Assembly: GCA_937879855.1 (NCBI GenBank)
Contig: CALFMO010000023.1
Location: 53,864 to 117,863 of the forward strand
DNA from: an uncultured Acidobacteriaceae bacterium
GTDB lineage: Bacteria; Acidobacteriota; Terriglobia; Terriglobales; Acidobacteriaceae
Reading direction: 5' to 3'
Length of the DNA stretch: 64,000 bases
Of the stretch, positions 43,637-51,049 are shown one piece after another. Made by a program: the position numbers and the translations under genes. The notes beneath the pieces are model-generated. The model was given only the letters and a program-made list of their open reading frames with translations. It had not been told where the DNA came from and did no database searches. Each line of letters begins with the position of its first letter. Position 1 is the stretch's first letter.

Positions 43637-45307
43637 ATGATTCAGCCCGATGAATTGAAATCCGTTCCGATTTTCGCCTGCCTGACGGACCCCCAACGTG
43701 AACGAATCGCGAAAAATGCTGCGGACCTTTATGTTCAAGCAGGAGAGTGGCTCATTCGAGAGGGCGAGATGCCATCGTTTTTTGTGCTGCTCGAAGGTGC
43801 GCTCGAAGTAGAAAAAGAATACGGCGGAACAAGCAAAGTCCGGGGTAGCTACCAGCCCGGCGATTTCTACGGTGAAACGCCCATTCTGCTCGATTCACCC
43901 ACTATCGCGTCGTTGCGCGCGCGTCTGCCGTCCCGTGTTCTTCGACTGGACCGAATGCTGTTTCAGGAACTGATCGACTTCTCGCCAGAATGCTCCGACA
44001 TCATCGTGCATACGATGATGAAGCGCGTAGCGACCATCCGCGAATATGTGCGGGATAACAGTCCTATGCGGGCCGTCATCGCCGGTACGCAGTATGACAC
44101 GGAATGCCGCGACATCCGCATGTTCCTGTCTCTTAACCGCATTCCCTATCTATGGGTTGACAACGAACGCGATCCAGAGCGCGTTCCGCTATGCGTGCTT
44201 TCCGACCCCACGGGGGCGTTCGTTTTAGTAGACGACTCAGTGCTGGTCATTCGACCCCTAACAGTTCGCAAGGTTGCCGAGGCGCTAGGCATAAACACGA
44301 AGCCAACGAAGAAAGATTATGACGTGGTTGTGGTTGGAGGTGGTCCAGCAGGTCTTGCGGCTGCAGTTTACGGAGCATCGGAAGGATTAAGCGTTCTACT
44401 AGTTGAAAAGACTGCGGCGGGTGGCCAGGCAGGCACTTCCTCGCGTATTGAAAACTATCTCGGATTTCATAATGGGATCTCGGGCGACGAGTTGAGTGCG
44501 CGAGCGTTGAAGCAGGCCACACGTTTCGGCGCAGAGATGATAGTGACCCGTGAGGTTAAGAAAATTGAGCCGACGCCCAACGGCTATTCTGTAGAACTCG
44601 ATGGCGGAAGTCGCGTGCAGACTAAAACCGCAGTTCTAGCGACTGGCGTGGATTGGCGCAGGCTAGAGGTCGAGGGAATTGATCGATTACAGGGAAAGGG
44701 TATCCTCTATGGCGCCTCCCGAATGGAGGCGCAGTCGGTCGTGGGGAAGGACATCTTTATCGTCGGAGGAGGTAACTCCGCTGGCCAGGCAGCCATGTTC
44801 TTTTCGAGCTACGCGGCATCAGTGACAGTGCTTGTGCGCGGCGAGGGTCTGGCACTGACAATGTCACAGTATTTGATCGCCCAGCTCAATCAACGCCAGA
44901 ACATAACGGTGGAAGCTCATACAGAGGTTGTGTCCGTCGACGGAGAAACCTGTCTGGAGTCAATCCACACGACAATGAACCGCGCCCTTGCTCGTAAGCG
45001 TAAAGCTGATGCTCTTTTTGTCATGATCGGGGCAACCGCGAGGACCGATTGGCTTCCGGCGTCGCTTCAGCGCGATGAAAAAGGCTTTGTCCTAACTGGA
45101 CGTGATCTTCTCGACTGGAGAGGGACCCGATCACCATTTCTACTCGAAACCAACATGCCCGGAATATTTTGCGCGGGCGATGTCCGCCACGACTCGATCA
45201 AGCGGGTGTCGAGCGGCGTAGGCGAGGGTAGCATGGCGATCGCTTTCATTAATCAGTACCTTGCCCTTCAGCAGCTAACACAACGCTCGCCGACCTTGGC
45301 TGCGTAA
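43637..45307 (+). CDS. Cyclic-nucleotide-domain / thioredoxin-reductase-like FAD oxidoreductase fusion
   Basis: A 556-residue three-part protein. Residues about 1-140 form a cyclic-nucleotide-binding (CRP-like) domain (V-Q-A-G-E-W-L-I-R-E-G and G-D-F-Y-G-E). About 148-215 are a degenerate thioredoxin/glutaredoxin-like segment. From about 228 comes a thioredoxin-reductase-like module with FAD motif G-G-G-P-A-G near 234 and NADPH motif G-G-G-N-S-A-G near 376. The redox C-x-x-C between them is absent (G-A-S at that place), so it cannot act as a classical thioredoxin reductase. It may be a regulated NAD(P)H oxidoreductase. It ends the gene run that begins at 39.8 kb. Confidence 0.87.
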   Translation: MIQPDELKSVPIFACLTDPQRERIAKNAADLYVQAGEWLIREGEMPSFFVLLEGALEVEKEYGGTSKVRGSYQPGDFYGETPILLDSPTIASLRARLPSRVLRLDRMLFQELIDFSPECSDIIVHTMMKRVATIREYVRDNSPMRAVIAGTQYDTECRDIRMFLSLNRIPYLWVDNERDPERVPLCVLSDPTGAFVLVDDSVLVIRPLTVRKVAEALGINTKPTKKDYDVVVVGGGPAGLAAAVYGASEGLSVLLVEKTAAGGQAGTSSRIENYLGFHNGISGDELSARALKQATRFGAEMIVTREVKKIEPTPNGYSVELDGGSRVQTKTAVLATGVDWRRLEVEGIDRLQGKGILYGASRMEAQSVVGKDIFIVGGGNSAGQAAMFFSSYAASVTVLVRGEGLALTMSQYLIAQLNQRQNITVEAHTEVVSVDGETCLESIHTTMNRALARKRKADALFVMIGATARTDWLPASLQRDEKGFVLTGRDLLDWRGTRSPFLLETNMPGIFCAGDVRHDSIKRVSSGVGEGSMAIAFINQYLALQQLTQRSPTLAA

Positions 45308-45660
45308 GACAAATAGATCCCAGAGATGGGCTCTCGCCCTGTGATCCCGGACGAATGGCATCATCGACAGCGTGGACGTGACAGATTCGGCCGTTTGCGA
45401 GGGAACGAGAGACTCCGGGGGGCCAAGTTCTTTAGGAGACTGATGATGGTGACAGTGTGACAGTCTCTTTCTTCGTGATTCTTTCAGGGGAGATCGAGGT
45501 CGTAGGCATGATGGTTCATTCCAAAAGATCGTGCTCATCCAAGGCTACATGAGACAGCCGCTCCTGATGGTGAGAGACCCCGGAAAATGTAGGCGCTTAA
45601 TTCTTGATCCATTCATGATCCACGAACCGTTCCCATCCCTTACTGAAACCGCTTCAGGCA
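45308..45660. other. Gene-free stretch before att-like end 2
   Basis: I see no believable gene on either strand in these 350 bases; the short ORFs have arginine/proline-rich shadow-like translations. The stretch leads into the tRNA-like attachment end at 45661. Confidence 0.4.
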
Positions 45661-45750
45661 GCCATCCGTGTCGCGTAGTTTCAGTAACTTAGCCTAAACT
45701 GCGGCCGTTTCACGGCGCAAACGCGGGTTCAAATCCCGCCGGGGAGGCCA
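45661..45750 (+). mobile_element. Island end 2: att-like site with tRNA 3' half
   Basis: Bases 45661-45707 align with the end repeat at 52762-52808 (ATCCGTG, GTTTCA-TAACTTA). Bases 45708-45750 then form a tRNA 3' half: TTTCACGGCG of an anticodon loop and stem, a T arm GCGGG-TTCAAAT-CCCGC, an acceptor strand and CCA. The 5' half of a tRNA is not present. It is a diverged relative of the tRNA-Glu half at 52.8 kb and marks an integration junction. Confidence 0.7.
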
Positions 45751-45918
45751 ATTCAATGGCTTGCAGGAGAACCGTCTACTCTCTGTTTAACAAGACGATT
45801 GGAAATTATGGGCTCGGTGAACATTGACGATTAACGGTAGATCAGATCTATCGACATGGTTCCTCCCGCCTCCCGGACAATCGGGGAGTCGGCGTCCGAC
45901 AATGACCCACAACTGCGC

Positions 45919-46008
45919 TGGACCCATGGGTTTTCGGACACGAGTCTTCAGGACCTGGAACAAGCCACAGGAGTGAACAAGTTAGGGCTGTATACGGAGT
46001 TCCGAGAC
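45919..46008 (+). pseudogene. TetR HTH fragment
   Basis: Thirty codons (W-T-H-G-F-S-D-T-S-L-Q-D-L-E-Q-A-T-G-V to T-E-F-R-D) almost identical to the HTH of the TetR protein at 13.4-14.0 kb. The frame is open from 45856 to 46068, but the flanking sequence is unrelated. It lies 170 bases after island end 2, as the intact TetR lies shortly after island end 1, showing that both units began with the same gene. Confidence 0.85.
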
Positions 46009-46068
46009 ATGGATATGACCCTTTGCTCACTGAGCAAAGGGGCCAAACCAGCAGATGTTCCCAGTTGA

Positions 46069-46361
46069 ACTTACACGAGCGCGGATTGCGCATTTTTCAT
46101 GCGAATTTCCACTCTGCGTCAGATCTCATGTGTTTGCAGAGAGGCGTGGGTTGAGAGCTCATGGTCCGTACTCCAGGTTCCACCTCGGGACGCGCCTGCG
46201 TCGTGAGCAGGCGAGTTGTGGGCGGCATCCGTGGCTCTGGTTTGACGAACATCTGTGGCTGGCCTGTCAGATTTGCGAAGCGTGGCTTCGATGGTATGCA
46301 TCGGTCTTGAGTAGTATCGTATCGTTAAGGGTCGAACGCGGAATCCGAGGTCGAGAATGTG
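46069..46361. other. Non-coding leader of the second sigma-54 activator
   Basis: About 290 bases without a supported gene. Open frames exist but their translations look like shadows. It presumably contains the promoter of the activator gene at 46362; no clear -35/-10 pair stands out. Confidence 0.35.
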
Positions 46362-48236
46362 ATGAGCTCTGCGCAATCACAGCTCAAACCGAAGCACGAA
46401 ATAAAACTCAGTGATGCCGCGAGTGTGGTGCAGCCGGCGGGATCTGAATCCAAAAATGTAACCAGTATGACAGCCGAGATGGGGAAGACCGGAATCGACG
46501 TCGTAGGCGACATGCCTTGGGGTACACACTTTTGTCTGTTCTATGAGACGCTGACGGATCTCCTCGAACCATTGGTCTCCTATTGCAAAGCTGGATTGGA
46601 AAGCCAGGAGTTCTGCCTGTGGGTCGTGGCTGCACCCCTTACTGAGGAAGACGCGACGCATGCGTTGAAACAAGCTGTTCCTGACCTCGATCGATACCTG
46701 GACGACCACAGCATCGAGATTGCCTCGGCTCACGATTTTTATTTGCAAAATGGCAGGTTTGATCTCAAGAAAGTGACTGACGGCTTGAATGAGAAACTCG
46801 CGAGCGCATCAGCCAGAGGTTACGCCGGCGTAAGGGTGACCGGAGACAGCGCCTGGCTCGAAAAGCGGGACTGGAAGGATTTCTGCGAATTCGAGGATTC
46901 AATTAACCAGTTTATCGCCAACCAGCGTCTGACGGTGCTATGCACGTACCCGCTCGCCGCCTTCGGTCCTGATGATGTCCTCGATGTGGTGCGTACACAT
47001 CAGCTCGCGGTGACAAACCGGCGCGGGATTTGGGACGTTATTGAAACCGCCGGGCGCAAACAAGCTAAGGCCGAAATCAAGCGCCTGAATGAGGAACTCG
47101 AACAGCGCGTCGTAGAGCGGACCAGCCAGCTGACAGCAGTCAACAAGGAGTTGACCAAGGAAGTTCTCGAACGACAGCGCGCTGAGGATGAATTAGGGAA
47201 GGCTTTCGAAGAAATCAAGCGGCTGAAAGACCGCCTTCATGACGAGAACGTTGTCCTGAGGGAGCAAATCGATCAGGTCTTCATGTTTGAGGAGATTGTG
47301 GGTGCCTCTCCCGCTTTGAAAACTGTCCTTTCTAGCATCGTGAAAGTTGCTCCCACCGATTCTACGGTGCTGATTACGGGCGAAACCGGCACTGGGAAGG
47401 AACTGATTGCGCGAGCCATACATAAGGGTTCGCAACGTGCTGGCAACGCGTTTATTACCGTCAATTGCGCCGCAGTTCCTTCTTCGCTCATCGCTTCGGA
47501 ATTGTTTGGCCACGAGAAGGGGGCATTTACCGGCGCTCTGCAGCAGCGACGGGGCCGTTTTGAGTTGGCGCACTGCGGCACGATTTTTCTGGACGAAATC
47601 GGCGAGCTTCCCGCGGAAACTCAGATTGCATTGCTTCGAGTGCTCCAGGAGCGCCAATTTGAACGAGTGGGGGGTAGCCGCGTCATTTCCTCTGATGTTC
47701 GAATCATCGCCGCTACCAACCGCGACTTGGCGGCAGCCATTACTGCAGGAGCATTTCGCGCCGACCTCTTCTACCGCCTGAATGTTTTCCCGATCCACGT
47801 GCCGCCTCTTCGGAACCGAAAGGAAGACATTTCGATGCTGGTGGAGTACTTCGTGAAGCGCTATGCGGAGAAGGCGCGAAAGCAAATCGGCAAGATCGAC
47901 AAAAATACGCTCAAGCTCTGCCAGTCCTATCCTTGGCCGGGAAACATTCGTGAGCTGCAGAATATCGTCGAGAGGTCCGTAATCCTCTGCAGCGGGGATA
48001 CCTTTTGGATCGATGAGGCCTGGCTTTCAAGTCAGGACGCACCTCGCTTGGAGTCATCCGGTCCTCTCATTCAGACCGTCCAGAACTATGAGAAGCAACT
48101 CATTGAGGCGGCATTGGCGGGAAGCAACGGAAAAGTTGCGGGGCCAAATGGGGCGGCTGCCAAACTGGGAATGCCGCGGTCGTCGCTAGAATTAAAAATC
48201 AAACAGCTCAACATAAAGAAGCACACCATCCGGTAA
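46362..48236 (+). CDS. Sigma-54-dependent activator with MEDS sensory domain
   Basis: ATG 46362 (a GTG at 46359 also fits). The 624-residue protein begins with a low-complexity segment. A MEDS/DcmR-type sensory domain follows (about 45-215: G-T-H-F-C-L-F-Y-E-T near 52, G-V-R-V-T-G-D near 160), known in methyl-compound or methanogen sensing proteins. Next are a coiled coil (about 235-305), an AAA+ core with G-E-T-G-T-G-K near 340 and G-A-F-T-G-A near 387, and a Fis HTH at the end. Its AAA+ and HTH are paralogous to the activator at 37.4-39.5 kb. It probably drives the STAS operon downstream, which has a sigma-54 promoter. Confidence 0.92.
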   Translation: MSSAQSQLKPKHEIKLSDAASVVQPAGSESKNVTSMTAEMGKTGIDVVGDMPWGTHFCLFYETLTDLLEPLVSYCKAGLESQEFCLWVVAAPLTEEDATHALKQAVPDLDRYLDDHSIEIASAHDFYLQNGRFDLKKVTDGLNEKLASASARGYAGVRVTGDSAWLEKRDWKDFCEFEDSINQFIANQRLTVLCTYPLAAFGPDDVLDVVRTHQLAVTNRRGIWDVIETAGRKQAKAEIKRLNEELEQRVVERTSQLTAVNKELTKEVLERQRAEDELGKAFEEIKRLKDRLHDENVVLREQIDQVFMFEEIVGASPALKTVLSSIVKVAPTDSTVLITGETGTGKELIARAIHKGSQRAGNAFITVNCAAVPSSLIASELFGHEKGAFTGALQQRRGRFELAHCGTIFLDEIGELPAETQIALLRVLQERQFERVGGSRVISSDVRIIAATNRDLAAAITAGAFRADLFYRLNVFPIHVPPLRNRKEDISMLVEYFVKRYAEKARKQIGKIDKNTLKLCQSYPWPGNIRELQNIVERSVILCSGDTFWIDEAWLSSQDAPRLESSGPLIQTVQNYEKQLIEAALAGSNGKVAGPNGAAAKLGMPRSSLELKIKQLNIKKHTIR

Positions 48237-48327
48237 GTTCCCCGTTGAACTCCCGGAATCCTGCCACCTTGCTACGTTCCTGACACTTCAATTCCTTTTA
48301 AGGGCCCTGTTTTCAGCGAAATGCGAT

Positions 48328-48344
48328 TGGCTGTTAGGTTGCCC
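48328..48344 (+). promoter_or_regulatory. Sigma-54 promoter for second STAS operon
   Basis: TTGGCTGTTAGGTTGCC has TGGC, then TTGC with GG and GC separated by exactly 10 bases. It lies 92 bases after the activator gene and 70 before the STAS start. A TTTTCAGCG half-site (48310-48318) directly upstream resembles the enhancer palindromes at 37.26 and 39.70 kb. Confidence 0.65.
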
Positions 48345-48414
48345 TAATCGTGATCGGTGCTCCGATGGAACGAATGCAGTGCAGCACAGGCGCGACTGCG
48401 ACGTGCATGGATCG

Positions 48415-48678
48415 ATGACTTTTAGGATTGAGACAGCGGAGCGTGGGACATTCACGGTCTTCATCCTGAGTGGCCGAATCGAAACACGGGCGATCGCCGA
48501 GTTGAGGAGGCTTTTTGACCTTCAAACGGAGTATCGCAGCATCGTTTTGGATCTGACAGACGTTAGCTGGGTCGATCGCGACGTGATCGGCTTTCTCGTG
48601 CGTTGCGAAGCGGATGGCATGAAGCTTGAGAACTGCCCTGCATATATTCGCGAATGGATGGAGAGAGACAAAGATTAA
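48415..48678 (+). CDS. STAS-domain protein, paralogue of 39813 gene
   Basis: I chose ATG 48415 (M-T-F-R-I-E-T-A-E-R-G); an upstream ATG at 48379 has no better support. The 87-residue STAS domain has V-F-I-L-S-G-R-I-E, I-V-L-D-L-T-D-V-S-W-V-D, then R-D-V-I-G-F-L. In anti-sigma antagonists the D-S-S-G serine is phosphorylated; here the site reads D-R-D, with Asp in its place. It ends P-A-Y-I-R-E-W, like its paralogue. Position after a sigma-54 activator and promoter mirrors the 37-40 kb module. Confidence 0.72.
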   Translation: MTFRIETAERGTFTVFILSGRIETRAIAELRRLFDLQTEYRSIVLDLTDVSWVDRDVIGFLVRCEADGMKLENCPAYIREWMERDKD

Positions 48679-48737
48679 GGGTGGCATCGACGTGGCAGTG
48701 ACGCGGTTGTCGCTCAACATAAAAAGGAGAATCTCAA

Positions 48738-49166
48738 ATGTCCGGAACAACTCAGATGGCTGAAATAACGAAGACTACACCCGAACAAAACAAGGCCCAT
48801 GTCATGGAAGCGTTCGACACACTCTTCAACAAACGCGACTACGTTGCAGCGGAACGCTTCTGGTCACCGAACTATATTCAGCACAGTGCACACATCCCCG
48901 CAGGTCGTGATGGTCTATTCGGGCTGATAAAGAGCCTGCCCTCAACGGCCAAGTACGAGCCTGGGGTGATCCTCGCCGAAAGAGACTACGTGATCGCGCA
49001 CGGTCGTTTCTCGGGTTTGGGGTTCCCGGCGAGCTGGATCGCGACGGACATCATCCGAATGGAAGGCGGTGTAATGGTCGAGCACTGGGATGTGATTCAG
49101 GATGAGGCAACGAAGGAGCAGTCCAAGAGTGGGCACCCGATGTTTGGTGACTCGTTTCCGAAGTAA
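48738..49166 (+). CDS. SnoaL-like polyketide-cyclase-family protein
   Basis: A 142-residue NTF2-fold protein with AAAAAGGAG before ATG 48738. The sequence T-L-F-N-K-R-D-Y-V-A-A-E-R-F-W and Y-I-Q-H-S-A-H-I-P-A-G-R-D-G-L, then H-W-D-V-I-Q near residue 118, matches the predicted SnoaL-like subfamily with W-x-P-x-Y-I-Q-H-x-P. A truncated copy (leader plus 72 codons) sits at 32412. It is probably the second gene of the sigma-54 STAS operon. The ligand is not known. Confidence 0.85.
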   Translation: MSGTTQMAEITKTTPEQNKAHVMEAFDTLFNKRDYVAAERFWSPNYIQHSAHIPAGRDGLFGLIKSLPSTAKYEPGVILAERDYVIAHGRFSGLGFPASWIATDIIRMEGGVMVEHWDVIQDEATKEQSKSGHPMFGDSFPK

Positions 49167-49312
49167 GCAGGCGCTCCTCTATAAGCCCTACAGCGTGTTT
49201 CATAAATTCCGGGAAGTGGCCTGGATCTCGGACATCTGTTTGCAGGCGAGATTCCGGGAAGCAGCTTCTAAAAATCGCCGATTTCAACCACAAAGAAAAG
49301 AGGATCGCACCA

Positions 49313-50173
49313 TTGAGCACTCATACAGCAGTTACGGTCCCGACGCAGTTTGTTGAGGCAAACGGCATTCGTTTCGCGTACCGACGTTGGGGGAAGCGGA
49401 ACGGGCTGCCACTTCTTTTCAACCACCACCTCAACGGAAATCTGGACAATTGGGATCCGGCCGTCCTTGACGGCCTCGCCAAGGAGCGCGAAGTCATTAT
49501 CTTCAATAATGCAGGCGTCGCAAGTTCTACCGGTGAGGTGCCCGCCACCTTCGCAGGCATGGCGAAGAATGCAGAAGCCTTCGTCGATGCTCTGGGGCTA
49601 AAGCAGATCGACCTTCTCGGCTTCTCCCTCGGCGGCATGGTCGCCCAGCAGATCACCCTCGACCGTCCTGAACTGATCCGCAGGCTTATTCTGGTCGGAA
49701 CTGCGCCGCGCGGTTTCGACGCAGGAAATGGCCCGGGGCATATCACTCCGGAGACAGCGGCGATCTTCGCTGTCGCCTACGACCCACCCGAGAACCTCTG
49801 GCTCAAGGGCTTCTTTACCGATTCAAAGAAAAGCCAGGAAGCTGGTCGCGCCTACCTAAAGCGCTATTTCTCACGCACGGAGAACCGCGACGCTCCGGTC
49901 AATGATAAAGTCGCGCCTGCGCAGAGCGCAGCCATCGGTGAGTGGGGAACAGTCAAGGGCGAGCGTTTCGCTTATCTGAAGAACATCAAGCAGCCGGCGC
50001 TGGTCGTGAGCGGAAACCACGACGTCATCATTTACCCGGTGAACGCGCTTCATCTCGTACAGAACATGCCGAATGCCAAGCTGATCGTGTATCCGGACGC
50101 CAACCACGGTTCGTGGTACCAGAATCACGAGGACTTTGTTTTCGAGGCAAACCGATTTCTAAACAGCGAGTAG
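49313..50173 (+). CDS. Alpha/beta hydrolase
   Basis: The start is a TTG at 49313 with AAAGAGGAT upstream. The 286-residue protein has a complete hydrolase triad: G-F-S-L-G-G-M near residue 105, an acid in G-N-H-D-V-I near 239 and a His in D-A-N-H-G-S near 266. The N-N-A-G-V-A-S-S loop replaces the common D-x-R-G-x-G. It is like the short hydrolases annotated as chloroperoxidase or esterase-type. It lies 147 bases after the SnoaL-like gene. Confidence 0.9.
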   Translation: MSTHTAVTVPTQFVEANGIRFAYRRWGKRNGLPLLFNHHLNGNLDNWDPAVLDGLAKEREVIIFNNAGVASSTGEVPATFAGMAKNAEAFVDALGLKQIDLLGFSLGGMVAQQITLDRPELIRRLILVGTAPRGFDAGNGPGHITPETAAIFAVAYDPPENLWLKGFFTDSKKSQEAGRAYLKRYFSRTENRDAPVNDKVAPAQSAAIGEWGTVKGERFAYLKNIKQPALVVSGNHDVIIYPVNALHLVQNMPNAKLIVYPDANHGSWYQNHEDFVFEANRFLNSE

Positions 50174-50221
50174 TCGGTTTCATTGAGTGCGTTCTCTTTA
50201 CATTTATTAAGGAGAACGTCC

Positions 50222-50332
50222 ATGAGAAACGCGAAGGAACTCGCGCTTGAATACATCGCCCCCTCGGTCAGAGATCCGAGGAAGGCGGCGGTAATGTTTG
50301 CAGGAACTCGGTCAAGTCTTCTGTCGCGTTAG
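50222..50332 (+). pseudogene. NTF2-like gene, 5' fragment
   Basis: A 36-codon ORF with an AAGGAGAACGTC leader. Its protein, M-R-N-A-K-E-L-A-L-E-Y-I then R-D-P-R-K-A-A-V-M-F-A, matches the first helix of the NTF2-like protein at 43149 (A-T-A-K-E-L-L-L-A-Y-M..R-K-P-E-K-A). The rest of the fold is deleted. A complete relative starts 56 bases downstream. Confidence 0.65.
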
Positions 50333-50387
50333 TCGGCATAGAAAAAAGTTATGACGAGAGGGAGACCACTCACGAAAGGAAACTCTA

Positions 50388-50888
50388 ATGAACAACGTAA
50401 GTGCGAAAAAAAATAAACGGGTTATTTTGAACGCCAAGACACTGCTGCTCGAATTCCTCGCCGCCGTCACCCACGGCCAGGATGTCGCCACCCTTTTCGC
50501 CGAGGACGGGGCGCTCGAACTGCCGTTTCTGCATTCGTTGGGCATCCCCTGGCGTCACCGGGGTCGCCGGGCGATCCGCGAGCTCCAAGACAGCCTCGCC
50601 GGGCTCTATGTGGACTTGGCCTTCAAGCCCGAGGACACCCATGTTCTGATCGACACCCCGGAGCAGGTGTTCGCCGAATACATGGCCCATACGACTGCAA
50701 AGGCGACCGGGCGCACTCTCCATCATATGTTTGCCGCCCGTCTCGTGGCCGAGAACGGCTTGATCAAGCTGGTGCGGGAGTCTCTGAACGTGGTCGCCGC
50801 GGCCCAGGCCATCCTGCCCGGCGGCGTCAAGGACCTGCCCGATCCGGAGAAAGAGATCTTCTCGCTCCCCCAAGACTACGTGAGCTGA
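50388..50888 (+). CDS. NTF2-like protein
   Basis: A 166-residue protein with ATG 50388 and a helix-sheet pattern matching the NTF2/SnoaL superfamily: T-L-L-L-E-F-L-A-A-V, L-F-A-E-D-G-A-L-E-L-P-F near residue 42, H-R-G-R-R-A-I-R near 60 and H-H-M-F-A-A-R-L-V near 120. It shares the C-terminal A-A-A-Q-A-I-L-P-G-G with the protein at 43149 (A-A-Q-T-I-L-P-N-G). Codon use is richer in G/C than the flanking genes, possibly a separate origin. Confidence 0.8.
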   Translation: MNNVSAKKNKRVILNAKTLLLEFLAAVTHGQDVATLFAEDGALELPFLHSLGIPWRHRGRRAIRELQDSLAGLYVDLAFKPEDTHVLIDTPEQVFAEYMAHTTAKATGRTLHHMFAARLVAENGLIKLVRESLNVVAAAQAILPGGVKDLPDPEKEIFSLPQDYVS

Positions 50889-51049
50889 GGGATGATCGCG
50901 GACTAAATTCTGCGCCTCGAGCAACTCGCTACTGGGCAACAACGGAGAAAGCACTAATGACTCCACCGCTGCTGCACACTGCACACAGTATCGGTCATTC
51001 TATGGAACCTGAGCAGAGCTTCCCTAGCTATTATGAAAGGAGTTTTGAC

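Noticed and set aside
46055..46414. A 119-codon ORF upstream of the second activator
   Set aside because: Arg/Cys-rich translation typical of an out-of-frame reading; overlaps the activator start.
49230..49243. GG-N10-GC with TTTGCA before the hydrolase at 49313
   Set aside because: The -12 part is good but the -24 part is poor (TCGG), so it was not listed as a promoter.
50900..50913. GG-N10-GC resembling a sigma-54 promoter before the epoxide-hydrolase-like gene
   Set aside because: Only the invariant GG and GC match; such a pattern is expected by chance about once per 256 positions per strand.
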